A program made the translations under genes and the position numbers. Positions 27,756-34,759 of a stretch of DNA of 64,000 nt are shown here, piece by piece; position 1 is the first letter of the stretch, and each line of letters opens with the position of its first letter. Origin of the DNA: Christensenellaceae bacterium (GTDB lineage Bacteria > Bacillota > Clostridia > Christensenellales > CAG-138); NCBI GenBank assembly GCA_031261085.1, contig JAISKB010000004.1:1-64000 (forward strand), read 5' to 3'. The notes beneath the pieces are model-generated. The model was not told where the DNA came from, did no database searches, and worked only from the letters and a program-made list of their open reading frames with translations.

Positions 27756-28940
27756 TTACTTCACCATCTCAAGCTGGCCATTCACGACCTGGAGAAGGAC
27801 TGGCTGCACATGGCTACGCCCGGTTTCATCGAAGTCCATGTCATTGGACATAACGCTGGGCCACGGTCTGGATTTAATAATCTCTACGATTTTATCGTAA
27901 TCTGTCGGGCTCCCGGCTTCTTCTATAGCCTGGGCAGAGATAATCAAATCCATGTATGCAAGGGCCGAGATTTTTTCCGGCGGATAGCCGTAGCGCTCAA
28001 TAAATTTCTTCACGAACTCTTTGTTCATCTCATTATCGATGTCGTGATGATACAAATCCGCCGTGTAGATGCCTTCCATCAACCCATCGGAAGCTTCGAT
28101 GACCGAGCTGATGATTTGGCCCGAGGTATGAACGCGGATAATCGAATCCATGCCCAGCTCATTCATCTGCTTGTAAACCTGGGGAATTTGGGACATCAGA
28201 GCCGCCATGGTGTAAATCAAATCCGGATTGGCGGCTTTGACCTGCGTCAAGCTGGATGTAAGGTCGGCATCCGACTGACTGTACCAAACGGTGCACACGA
28301 TTTCCACGTCCGGGTACTCTTCTTCGACAATCTTCGTGAAGATATCTACGCTGTCATGACCCCAGTCCGTGTTTTCCACATATATGCCCACGCGTTTGGG
28401 TTGGAATTTATCCAGCAAGAAATGGCCCAAACCACTAGCATAGTCGAACACTGTGGAGTTGCCGTTTACAAGCCATTTATGGCCTTCCGAAGTAATGGCT
28501 TCCACCTGAGCGCCAGTCACGAATTGGAATATCCGATCCCTCGTAATTTCTTTTTCCGCCAAAGCGATCTGGCTGTTGCTGCAGCCGGTAATAATCGCGA
28601 CTTTTTCCTGCTCAATAAGCTGGCGCACGCCGCTAACGCCGCCTTCGGGCGTCGTACTGTCGTCCAGCTGAATAATCTTGAGCTGTTTACCGAGTACGCC
28701 GCCTTTGGCGTTAATCTCGTCAAGCGCAAGGTTAAAGCCTTCCGTCTCCATTGCTCCCATCAAGGCGGTACCGCCGGTCAAGGGGCTGACCACACCGATT
28801 TTGATCACGTCTTCCTCCGAGGAGGTGGCTGGCGCCGTAGGGGCATTGTTGACGTCAGCAGTTGGTGCCGCACAACCAGCCGCCGCCGTTAACGCAAATG
28901 CCAGTACCAACAAGATTGCAATTACAGATTTTCTACTCAT
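27756..28940 (-). CDS. livK: ABC transporter substrate-binding lipoprotein LivK-like
   Basis: A 394-residue type-1 periplasmic-binding-fold protein (Peripla_BP_6). The N-terminus is a lipoprotein signal with lipobox TAAAGC (lipid-anchored Cys near 23). The fold begins IKIGVVSPLTGGTALMG. In a Gram-positive cell it would sit on the outer face of the membrane. First gene of the liv operon, with a GGAGGGG ribosome site. The precise ligand (Leu/Ile/Val, amide or other) cannot be read from sequence. Confidence 0.92.
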   Translation of the reverse strand: MSRKSVIAILLVLAFALTAAAGCAAPTADVNNAPTAPATSSEEDVIKIGVVSPLTGGTALMGAMETEGFNLALDEINAKGGVLGKQLKIIQLDDSTTPEGGVSGVRQLIEQEKVAIITGCSNSQIALAEKEITRDRIFQFVTGAQVEAITSEGHKWLVNGNSTVFDYASGLGHFLLDKFQPKRVGIYVENTDWGHDSVDIFTKIVEEEYPDVEIVCTVWYSQSDADLTSSLTQVKAANPDLIYTMAALMSQIPQVYKQMNELGMDSIIRVHTSGQIISSVIEASDGLMEGIYTADLYHHDIDNEMNKEFVKKFIERYGYPPEKISALAYMDLIISAQAIEEAGSPTDYDKIVEIIKSRPWPSVMSNDMDFDETGRSHVQPVLLQVVNGQLEMVK

Positions 28941-29450
28941 AAATATTTTCCCCTCCGTATTTTTTATTTCGTAATGCCAGTTTCAGGCTTTAGGAAATCA
29001 AATTCAAACACTTATCGGAGTCCCAAGTACAGTTTTTACGAACAAACATGAAACCAATATATTTCTCTGCTTTCCGCATCGTTGCTTTGAAGGCAATGCG
29101 AACCGAACCTTGCTTCAATCCTTTATCTTGCAATATGCTGCCGAAGTAAACAATTTTTCCGTCACGAGGTATAGCTGCCGTTTCGTATTCCATAGCTCAC
29201 GAAGTAATTGCAGGTAGTTGCGACAGTGCTTGTTTGTGTTTTGCAGTAGGCTTATTGAATCGCTGTAAAGATTTCCATCCGAAATTGTGTGATATTTTTT
29301 AATTTGCATGCTTATACCTGCGGTTAATAAAGCTATAATAAAGCGTTACCTTTTATTTGTCAATAAATTATTTATTATTTTACTTATTTTTTTCGTTCCA
29401 ATTTTCGTTCTAATTTTTGTAAACTGCCTTTATTTGGTCAAAACTTATTA
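28941..29450. other. Intergenic region upstream of livK, possible gene debris
   Basis: About 500 bp without a convincing gene. Two overlapping minus-strand open frames (28990-29193 and 29115-29309) in different frames have no recognisable domain and no good ribosome site; they could be a frameshifted remnant. The AT-rich part near 29310-29450 should hold the liv operon promoter on the minus strand. Confidence 0.5.
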
Positions 29451-29479
29451 TTGAACATCCCTGCTCAATCCTATATAAT
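29451..29479 (+). promoter_or_regulatory. Predicted promoter of LacI remnant and MBL gene
   Basis: TTGAAC, a 17-nt spacer and TATAAT give a near-consensus sigma-A promoter reading toward the LacI remnant and the metallo-beta-lactamase-fold gene, divergent from liv. Confidence 0.6.
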
Positions 29480-29496
29480 ATGGTGTAATTATCGGG

Positions 29497-29640
29497 AGTT
29501 ACAAAATAAACGAATTGGATGTGGCAAAGCCCGCCGGGGTTTCGCACGGCACAGTCACAAATGTGCTTAATAACATCGGCGATGTAAATGATAAATATAC
29601 TAATTTATACAATCGATATCCTCTTCTACGACAAGCACTC
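29497..29640 (+). pseudogene. Remnant of a LacI-family regulator (DNA-binding part only)
   Basis: The frame through 29512-29580 reads NELDVAKPAGVSHGTVTNVLNNIGDV, clearly the LacI helix-turn-helix (compare the usual DVAKLAGVS-x-TVSxVLN). It has no proper start codon, and similarity stops after about 30 residues where the MBL gene region begins. It is a truncated regulator that probably once controlled the divergent liv operon or the MBL gene; only its promoter appears to survive. Confidence 0.7.
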
Positions 29641-29684
29641 ACAAATCAACCTGCACTTTGTGCGAGAAAGATGGGAAGCGAATC

Positions 29685-30467
29685 ATGGCTGCCACATATG
29701 ACATTTATCCGCTGTATTTGGGCGAATCCCTGCAAGACAAATCCGGTCACACTTTTCGGTTCAATTCGGGCACGAAAATCCGAAATGTCTTCTATGCATA
29801 TCTCATTAAAGGCAATGGCAGAACAATCTTGGTGGACACCGGCATTTGTGACGAAGCCTTTGCAAAAAAGCATCATCCCAACTTAATGCTAACCGCGCCG
29901 AAAGAACTCGATATCCTGACGGTTCTCAGGCAGCAGCATGGAATCGGGACGGAAGATATCGACTATATCATCAATACCCACCTACATTGGGATCACGCAT
30001 CCAACAACCATCGCTTCCCCGGTAAGAAGATTTATTTACAGCGGCGCGAGTTGCATTACGCGATCGATCCGCTCGTGCTCCACTGGGAGGTTTATGAAGC
30101 TCCACAGAGCGGCATCGTTCCCAACTGGCTCAAAGCCGCTAATCAGTTCGTATTGCTCGATGGGAGCGCTACATTGGATGAAGGTATCAAAGTAATCCCT
30201 CTTCCGGGGCATACGGACGGGTTGCAGGGCGTCTTGGTAGACACGACTGGCGGTCAGTATCTTTTGGCCAGCGATTGCGTGGGCCTTTACGAAAACTTGG
30301 CCGGCATCGGGCTCCTTCCCTATACGGTCGCCGCTCTACACACCGACTTGAGTGCCTATTGCCAGAGTATGGAATTAGTGAAAAAAATGGAGAACGAACA
30401 GGGAGTCAAGATTGTTCCAGGTCATGATGAAAAGGTGCTGGAACACAAAGCCTTCCCGTTGCGCTGA
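29685..30467 (+). CDS. Metallo-beta-lactamase-fold hydrolase, N-acyl homoserine lactonase-like
   Basis: A 260-residue MBL-fold enzyme from ATG 29685 (GGGAAG ribosome site). The zinc-binding signature is THLHWDH, followed by LPLPGHTDG, LLASDC and a final VPGHD. The N-terminal KIRNVFYAYLIKG...ILVDTGI pattern and length match the AttM/AiiA lactonase group. That group hydrolyses lactones, but many members have other substrates, so quorum quenching is only a possibility. It lies downstream of the LacI remnant. Confidence 0.85.
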   Translation: MAATYDIYPLYLGESLQDKSGHTFRFNSGTKIRNVFYAYLIKGNGRTILVDTGICDEAFAKKHHPNLMLTAPKELDILTVLRQQHGIGTEDIDYIINTHLHWDHASNNHRFPGKKIYLQRRELHYAIDPLVLHWEVYEAPQSGIVPNWLKAANQFVLLDGSATLDEGIKVIPLPGHTDGLQGVLVDTTGGQYLLASDCVGLYENLAGIGLLPYTVAALHTDLSAYCQSMELVKKMENEQGVKIVPGHDEKVLEHKAFPLR

Positions 30468-30589
30468 AGCTTTTTCGACGCTTTTTATATTTTTATAGGC
30501 AGCACTGGCAGGTCTTGAACTTTTCAGCTTCTTGATTCAGAGCTTCTTGGCGCGCACTTGAACAACCCGCGCTGGAAGAAATCGTGAAA

Positions 30590-30699
30590 TCTGGTGTAGA
30601 ATATATCGTGTAAATATTTTGTATTTGATACATATGACACGGTGTGGGCGGCATACGAAGAATTTCCAGGATGAAGCGAGTTACCGCAAGTTGGGAATT
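30590..30699 (+). repeat. Copy 1 of a direct repeat preceding a CRISPR-like repeat
   Basis: About 110 bp beginning AATCGTGAAATCTGGTGTAG recurs with few changes at 32607-32726. Each copy ends immediately before a type I-C-like repeat, so it could be a duplicated leader-like or promoter segment (it contains TTGATACATATGACAC). Confidence 0.8.
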
Positions 30700-30731
30700 G
30701 TCGCCCTCCATGTAGGAGCGCAGATTGAAAC
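30700..30731 (+). repeat. Solitary type I-C-like CRISPR repeat R1
   Basis: A 32-nt degenerate copy: GTCGCCCTCCATGTAGGAGC followed by GCAGATTGAAAC. The 3' handle GATTGAAAC is kept. It is 118 nt from R2 and preceded by the 110-bp direct repeat. Confidence 0.75.
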
Positions 30732-30849
30732 GTGATACGCAAAAACCCGCCGAGCTGCTCCTTGGCATAGGAGTACAATACTCCACGCTGGACACAGCTT
30801 TATGCGAGTTCTTAAATGTTATTATATCCGAAGATGGCAGCGAGGTCAA
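30725..30849 (+). pseudogene. Short coding fragment between repeats R1 and R2
   Basis: An open frame reads MKRDTQKPAELLLGIG, then VQYSTLDTALCEFLNVIISE and DGSEVK before entering repeat R2. It could be an internal piece of a phage gene, as with the adjacent block, but I recognise no family and it has no ribosome site. Confidence 0.3.
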
Positions 30850-30881
30850 GTCGCTCCCCTCGCGGGAGCGTGGATTGAAAC
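30850..30881 (+). repeat. Type I-C-like CRISPR repeat R2
   Basis: 32 nt, GTCGCTCCCCTCGCGGGAGC then GTGGATTGAAAC, a textbook type I-C repeat with an 8-bp hairpin, identical to R3. It abuts the truncated 5' end of the ADP-ribosyltransferase fragment. Confidence 0.88.
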
Positions 30882-30884
30882 ACC

Positions 30885-31106
30885 ATGGGAAGGAGTTATT
30901 GGGCTTTGCAATATCCTGACTATACCTCGACTTCGGCTGACGAACCATACGACGAAGGGTTGCCAATACAATTTGTGATAGAATCGCGCGGAGCAGCAGA
31001 TATCCGAGAGTACAATTCTGCAGAGCGTGAAATACTATTTCCCCGCGGTACTGTATTCTTCGTGATCCGTATCGATGGTAGAACGATATATTTACGGGAG
31101 GAATAA
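30885..31106 (+). pseudogene. C-terminal fragment of a phage ADP-ribosyltransferase domain
   Basis: A 73-residue fragment with two of the three ADP-ribosyltransferase motifs: YTSTS (Ser-Thr-Ser strand) and SAEREILFPRGTVF (ExE motif), followed by the usual IYLREE end. The N-terminal Arg motif is absent because the frame begins only 3 nt after repeat R2. In Firmicutes phages this domain is often fused to or next to the minor capsid protein. It is translationally linked to the next small gene and probably inactive. Confidence 0.65.
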
Positions 31107-31108
31107 TC

Positions 31109-31315
31109 TTGGAGAAGAAGCTGTTTTCAGACCCGCGTTGGCATTCTGCCCCTCGAGCGGTGCCATCGCAGTGCAATACTTGCCGGCATTACCTTGGCTT
31201 TGGGGAATGCGAAGGTTTCGGAGGGAGGATACCCCGCGAAATTGCGAATAATCATTTTAAGCATGACAAGCCTTACCCGGGCGACAGCGGCATGCAGTAT
31301 GAGGCCAAGCCATAG
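31109..31315 (+). CDS. Small phage-type Cys-rich protein
   Basis: A 68-residue protein with TTG start (GGGAGG ribosome site), beginning just after the ART fragment stop. The pattern CNTCRHYLGFGECEGF, then IPREI and PYPGDSG resembles small zinc-knuckle proteins encoded near the head genes of Firmicutes prophages. No function is known. Confidence 0.6.
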   Translation: MEKKLFSDPRWHSAPRAVPSQCNTCRHYLGFGECEGFGGRIPREIANNHFKHDKPYPGDSGMQYEAKP

Positions 31316-31318
31316 AGG

Positions 31319-31477
31319 ATGGGAATGGTGCAACATTTATTTGGTGCTTCGCTGTGGGATGAGGCCATGCAGCAAGCTATGGATAAAAAGCTGGATGCAG
31401 ATATTGATGAGTATGATTATATTTGCAAGCGACTTGCTGAAATATACAAATTTCATTACGAGAGGAACAAGCGATGA
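31319..31477 (+). CDS. 52-aa hypothetical protein in phage remnant
   Basis: A short acidic helical protein beginning MGMVQHLFGASLWDEAM and ending in FHYERNKR. The stop overlaps the next start (ATGA), typical of compact phage operons. GAGGATGGG may serve as the ribosome site. No homolog recognised. Confidence 0.5.
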   Translation: MGMVQHLFGASLWDEAMQQAMDKKLDADIDEYDYICKRLAEIYKFHYERNKR

Positions 31478-31671
31478 GTTATAAGCAAGAAAGTGCGGCG
31501 TTATTTGATGACTGGATACACCGAAAGGCCGTGATAGACGAAAAATATAAGGATTATCAGGCGCCATCCGGCATTTTGGACTACGTAGGCCCCTATGAAG
31601 CTGAAGTAGCTGAGTTACATAGCTGGTTTTCGAGCGAGCTTAAGCGGATACAAGCAAAATATCCAGAGTAG
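31474..31671 (+). CDS. 65-aa hypothetical protein in phage remnant
   Basis: Small, probably helical protein (MSYKQESAALFDDWIHRKAV) starting inside the previous stop codon. The preceding GAGAGGAAC is a weak ribosome site. Unrecognised; coupling to its neighbours argues that it is a real phage gene. Confidence 0.5.
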   Translation: MSYKQESAALFDDWIHRKAVIDEKYKDYQAPSGILDYVGPYEAEVAELHSWFSSELKRIQAKYPE

Positions 31672-31680
31672 GTTATTGAT

Positions 31681-32055
31681 ATGACGGACTATCCCGATCT
31701 CGTAGAGGCTACCGGCTACGGCACCGGCCCCGGTTTATGCGGGTGGAACTGCCGGCATTCTTTCGGCCCGTTTTGGCCGGGCATCTCCACAAACCCGTAT
31801 GAGAAGGAGCCCATCAACGCCGAGGCGAACGAACGGGCATGGGAACTAAGCCAGCGCCAGCGGGAGATGGAGCGCAAAATCAGATACGCCAAAACTCAGG
31901 TATTGAGTTATTTAGATGCATTAAAGGCCACCGGTGACAACGCCGACTTAAAACAGCCTTTGATGACAGATTACATAAAGGCCGCCAACCGGTTGCAGCA
32001 GTACAATGCCAAATACAAGGCATTCTGCAAAGATAACAATCTGCCCTATGGCAAC
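31681..32055 (+). pseudogene. Internal fragment of phage minor capsid protein 2
   Basis: The frame reads YPDLVEATGYGTGPGLCGWN, CRHSFGPFWPGIS and LSQRQREMERKIRYAKTQV, the hallmark C-terminal segment of phage minor capsid protein type 2 (Phage_min_cap2). The N-terminal several hundred residues are missing, there is no ribosome site at ATG 31681, and the coding similarity stops exactly at repeat R3, after KDNNLPYG. The open frame then runs through the repeats to 32253 by chance. A broken gene. Confidence 0.75.
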
Positions 32056-32153
32056 GTCGCTCCCCTCGCGGGAGCGTGGATTGAAACATCGTTTGCACAA
32101 GGTGCATCACCGCTGTGCCACGCCGCTCCCCATCTGGGAGCGCGGATTGAAAT
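32056..32153 (+). CRISPR. Mini CRISPR: repeats R3 and R4 with one 34-nt spacer
   Basis: R3 (32056-32087) is identical to R2. R4 (32122-32153) is a diverged copy, GCCGCTCCCCATCTGGGAGC then GCGGATTGAAAT. Between them is a 34-nt spacer starting ATCGTTTGCACAAGG, a normal type I-C spacer length. This is the only properly spaced repeat pair in the patch. It could give one mature crRNA if the host has type I-C Cas proteins elsewhere. Confidence 0.7.
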
Positions 32154-32255
32154 ACATGCGGTCAGACACTCTTACTTGATGATGACCGGCACACTGTGTA
32201 CACAGGGCTGGATGGCTGGCGATATTTGCTCCGAAAGGCAAAGAAGAAGGTAAAA

Positions 32256-32564
32256 ATGGAATCTCTGTTTGCACATAAGGAAATCTCTCCAATGCATACA
32301 AAATCTATTTGGGATTGTATCCACAAGCCTAGCCCTCATAAAGCGGCTTTGCTTGCATTCTTGCGGGGCGAGGCGCATAAACGACCGGGGGGATTCCCGG
32401 AGCTGCTCAAAAACGTGCTTGAGGACACTTACTTTGCCGCCGTGCATTATTACGATGACGGTACATACGCTTGGCGTACCGATATAATCTACTACTTTGA
32501 TAAGTACGACCTCGAACTGCCGGACGCCTTTGTCCAGCATGTGTTGGCACAAGTGAGCGCCTAA
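32256..32564 (+). CDS. Small protein of a duplicated family, copy 1 (102 aa)
   Basis: Sequence begins MESLFAHKEISPMHT. The C-terminal half (WRTDIIYYFDKYDLELPDAF, VQHVL) is clearly paralogous to the protein at 32780-33100. I chose ATG 32256 with AGAAGG upstream rather than the longer frame. The stop codon is 2 nt before repeat R5, and the gene lies between R4 and R5. Similar small proteins occur in Firmicutes prophages; function unknown. Position beside CRISPR-like repeats makes an anti-CRISPR role worth asking about. Confidence 0.6.
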   Translation: MESLFAHKEISPMHTKSIWDCIHKPSPHKAALLAFLRGEAHKRPGGFPELLKNVLEDTYFAAVHYYDDGTYAWRTDIIYYFDKYDLELPDAFVQHVLAQVSA

Positions 32565-32566
32565 CG

Positions 32567-32599
32567 GTCGCTCCCTCTCGCGGGAACGCGGATTAAAAC
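32567..32599 (+). repeat. Type I-C-like CRISPR repeat R5
   Basis: 33 nt with one extra base and two changes: GTCGCTCCCTCTCGCGGGAA then CGCGGATTAAAAC. It lies just past the stop of copy 1 and 127 nt before R6. Confidence 0.75.
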
Positions 32600-32606
32600 A
32601 TATCCC

Positions 32607-32726
32607 AATCGTGAAATCTGGTGTAGAATATATCGTGTAAATATTTTGTATTTGATACATATGACACGGTGTGGGCGGCATACGAAGAATTCCCAGGATG
32701 AAGCGAGTTAGTGCAAGTTGGGAGTC
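32607..32726 (+). repeat. Copy 2 of the direct repeat preceding a CRISPR-like repeat
   Basis: Nearly identical to 30590-30699 over about 110 bp (for example GACACGGTGTGGGCGGCATA in both) and again ending at a type I-C-like repeat, here R6. Confidence 0.8.
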
Positions 32727-32757
32727 GTCGCTCCCATATGAGAGCGTGAGTTGAAAC
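32727..32757 (+). repeat. Type I-C-like CRISPR repeat R6
   Basis: 31 nt, GTCGCTCCCATATGAGAGCG then TGAGTTGAAAC; the hairpin arms are weaker. The gene at 32780 begins 22 nt later. Confidence 0.7.
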
Positions 32758-32779
32758 AAATCGAACAAGGAGGCATAAC

Positions 32780-33100
32780 ATGACTTTTGTCGGCTTATAC
32801 GAGGAAACCCTTGGCGGCCCATCAGAGGAATCCCTGCTGAACCATATATCGGACACCCCACACCCCGAAAAGGAAAAGGTGCTCCACTATATGAAAAACT
32901 ACGGACGAAACGGCGACGTGACATCCGCAGTATTTGTGGATGCCGTCAACCCAGACAGGAAAATTTACATGCTCGCGTATCGGGAAGACGATTTGTACAG
33001 ATGGAATTCGCACGTGATGTATTACATCAAGCACTACAACCTCGCAATTCCCGAGGAATTTGTCCGGCATGTGCTCCGAAAACTCTCAGAAGCGGAATGA
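32780..33100 (+). CDS. Small protein of a duplicated family, copy 2 (106 aa)
   Basis: Begins MTFVGLYEETLGGPSEES after an AAGGAGG ribosome site placed right behind repeat R6. The C-terminal half (WNSHVMYYIKHYNLAIPEEF, VRHVLRKL) matches copy 1 at 32256-32564. The 35 bp before R7 resemble the 35 bp before R5, including the end of copy 1, showing that gene and following repeat were duplicated as one module. Unknown function, phage-associated context. Confidence 0.65.
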   Translation: MTFVGLYEETLGGPSEESLLNHISDTPHPEKEKVLHYMKNYGRNGDVTSAVFVDAVNPDRKIYMLAYREDDLYRWNSHVMYYIKHYNLAIPEEFVRHVLRKLSEAE

Positions 33101-33136
33101 CATCGTAAGTGTGCTGGCAAAAATAAGCGTCTAACG

Positions 33137-33168
33137 GTCGCTCTCTATGTGGGAGCGCAGATTGAAAC
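33137..33168 (+). repeat. Type I-C-like CRISPR repeat R7
   Basis: 32 nt, GTCGCTCTCTATGTGGGAGC then GCAGATTGAAAC, preceded by CTAACG exactly as R5 is. Last of the seven copies. Confidence 0.75.
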
Positions 33169-33287
33169 CCTGATGATACTAAACCGCTAGAAGCGGGCTG
33201 AAGCGCAAAAGTGGCACAACTCGTTTTGCAGGAGAGTAAGTTTGTTCCCAAGATAATGCTGATATAATCAATACAGGAGTGCGCAGA

Positions 33288-33476
33288 ATGGAAGAGAAGG
33301 ACAGGCATAAATTAGCGGAAATGGAACAGAACAGGCGACGGGAGCTAAAGATGGACGATATTCGCGTGAGCTATGGGCCTCCCGCTGGAAAGATAGAGGG
33401 AGCACCACCACTGATGCTTCCGAAGTTTCTAAGGGAAGCGATAAATCAAGTTACCGAATCGGAAGAAAAAACATAA
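33288..33476 (+). CDS. 62-aa charged hypothetical protein
   Basis: ATG 33288 follows AGGAG at 8 nt and a TATAAT-like element at 33263. The product is highly charged (MEEKDRHKLAEMEQNRRREL) with a Pro-rich middle, PPAGKIEGAPPLMLPKF. Probably the last recognisable gene of the phage patch; no family known. Confidence 0.5.
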   Translation: MEEKDRHKLAEMEQNRRRELKMDDIRVSYGPPAGKIEGAPPLMLPKFLREAINQVTESEEKT

Positions 33477-33523
33477 ACCAGGCAATAGCATATATAAGCG
33501 CAACGGCAACGATTGATAAAAAC

Positions 33524-33640
33524 ATGACAAACGATGAAACAGGAAATTTCCTTGATGAAGTGGATATTGCGCCACCGATGAAATGCAGCGGGCAATGCAA
33601 TTCGCAGCTTGCGCCTCTTTACTGCCCGGCCCAAAACTAA
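33524..33640 (+). CDS. Possible 38-aa peptide
   Basis: A short frame starting MTNDETGNFLDEVDIAPPMK and containing three Cys (CSGQC...YC). There is no good ribosome site and no homolog was recognised; it may be chance. It lies between the phage patch and the next housekeeping gene. Confidence 0.25.
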   Translation: MTNDETGNFLDEVDIAPPMKCSGQCNSQLAPLYCPAQN

Positions 33641-33780
33641 ATCGTAAAATCCAGTCGATAATTGACAACACCGCTGCGCCGCGTTACAATCAAACAGTGT
33701 TGCGGGCAGGGCAGATAACAGCAAGGGAGCATATTTGACCGGCCGACCGCATAGGGTGAATACGATAAGGAGGATCCTCC

Positions 33781-34659
33781 ATGGCACAGCGCAAACGGCG
33801 GTTTGGAGATAGAAGCGACGGCAGGCTGATACGCAGCGGCGACCCGATGAACCGCGTGTCGCCTTACATTATGAAAACGCGCAACGCCGCTTCCACCTAC
33901 ATTGCCGATACCGTAGATATCGAGGAGATGGAGCGGTATATCCACGAAAAGCGCGCGCAAGGGCTGTCCGATTTTGGCATCATGCATGTATTGCTGGCGG
34001 CATATGTGCGGGGCGTTTCGCAGCGGCCCGGAATCAACCGCTTTGTCAGCGGGCAAAAGATATTTGCGCGCAACGAAATTGAAGTGATGCTCACCGTAAA
34101 GCGTCAAATGCTCGTAAACGCGCCGGAGACGGTGATGAAAATCGTCATCCCGCCGGATGCGACCGCCGCCGAGCTATACTACATACTCAACGATGGGGTG
34201 CGCAAAAACAAGGCGACCCAAGCCGACAGCGAGTTTGACAGCACGGCCAAGATACTCAACTATATCCCGGGGGTGCTGCTCAAATTCGTGGTATGGCTGC
34301 TAAACCTGATGGATTATTTTGGCTTGCTGCCAAGGTTTTTGCTTAAGGTAAGTCCCTTTCACGCATCCATATGCATCACCAGCATGGGCAGCCTGGGCAT
34401 ACCGCCGATATTCCATCACCTGTATGACTTTGGCAACGTGCCGGTATTTTGCTCGTTTGGCGCCAAGCAAAAGCGCTATGAGATGCAGGCCAATGGCGCC
34501 GTGGCCGAAAAGAAATACATCAAATATACCTTCGTGACGGATGAGCGCATTTGCGATGGCTTCTATTATGCCTCCGCGCTCAAGCTCATCAAAGGGTATT
34601 TAAAACACCCCGCCGTGCTGGATGAAAGGCCGGCGCAGGTAATAGAAGATATCGACTGA
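33781..34659 (+). CDS. CAT/E2-like acyltransferase-fold protein lacking the catalytic His
   Basis: A 292-residue protein resembling the catalytic domain of 2-oxoacid dehydrogenase E2 and chloramphenicol acetyltransferase, without lipoyl or peripheral-subunit-binding domains. The family active-site motif is HHRxxDG or DHRxxDG near the C-terminus; here it reads TDERICDGFYYASAL, so His is replaced by Glu. A hydrophobic stretch YIPGVLLKFVVWLLNLMDYF lies near residue 165. Start ATG follows AAGGAGGATCC. Stand-alone proteins of this kind are common in Clostridia but uncharacterised; catalysis by the usual mechanism is doubtful. Confidence 0.75.
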   Translation: MAQRKRRFGDRSDGRLIRSGDPMNRVSPYIMKTRNAASTYIADTVDIEEMERYIHEKRAQGLSDFGIMHVLLAAYVRGVSQRPGINRFVSGQKIFARNEIEVMLTVKRQMLVNAPETVMKIVIPPDATAAELYYILNDGVRKNKATQADSEFDSTAKILNYIPGVLLKFVVWLLNLMDYFGLLPRFLLKVSPFHASICITSMGSLGIPPIFHHLYDFGNVPVFCSFGAKQKRYEMQANGAVAEKKYIKYTFVTDERICDGFYYASALKLIKGYLKHPAVLDERPAQVIEDID

Positions 34660-34696
34660 CCCGGGCATTGCCCGCAAGCAAGTTATTTTTACAGCA

Positions 34697-34724
34697 CAAA
34701 AGCGCGCCATACGGTGCGCTTTTG
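34697..34724. terminator. Terminator hairpin
   Basis: Stem CAAAAGCGCGCC / GGTGCGCTTTTG with a 4-nt loop, about 40 bp after the E2-like gene. Confidence 0.75.
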
Positions 34725-34759
34725 CTTATAGGAACCGGGAGGGAGAAAGGAGCGGCCCC

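Noticed and set aside
27810..28892. 360-aa plus-strand ORF
   Set aside because: Antisense to the livK-like gene; no domain.
30493..31176. 227-aa minus-strand ORF over the repeats
   Set aside because: Includes translated CRISPR-like repeat and antisense phage fragment; no start support. The related minus-strand ORF at 32172-32924 only mirrors the duplicated segment.
30700..33168. Treating R1-R7 as one ordinary CRISPR array
   Set aside because: Only R3-R4 have a normal spacer length; other intervals are 118-1174 nt and contain genes.
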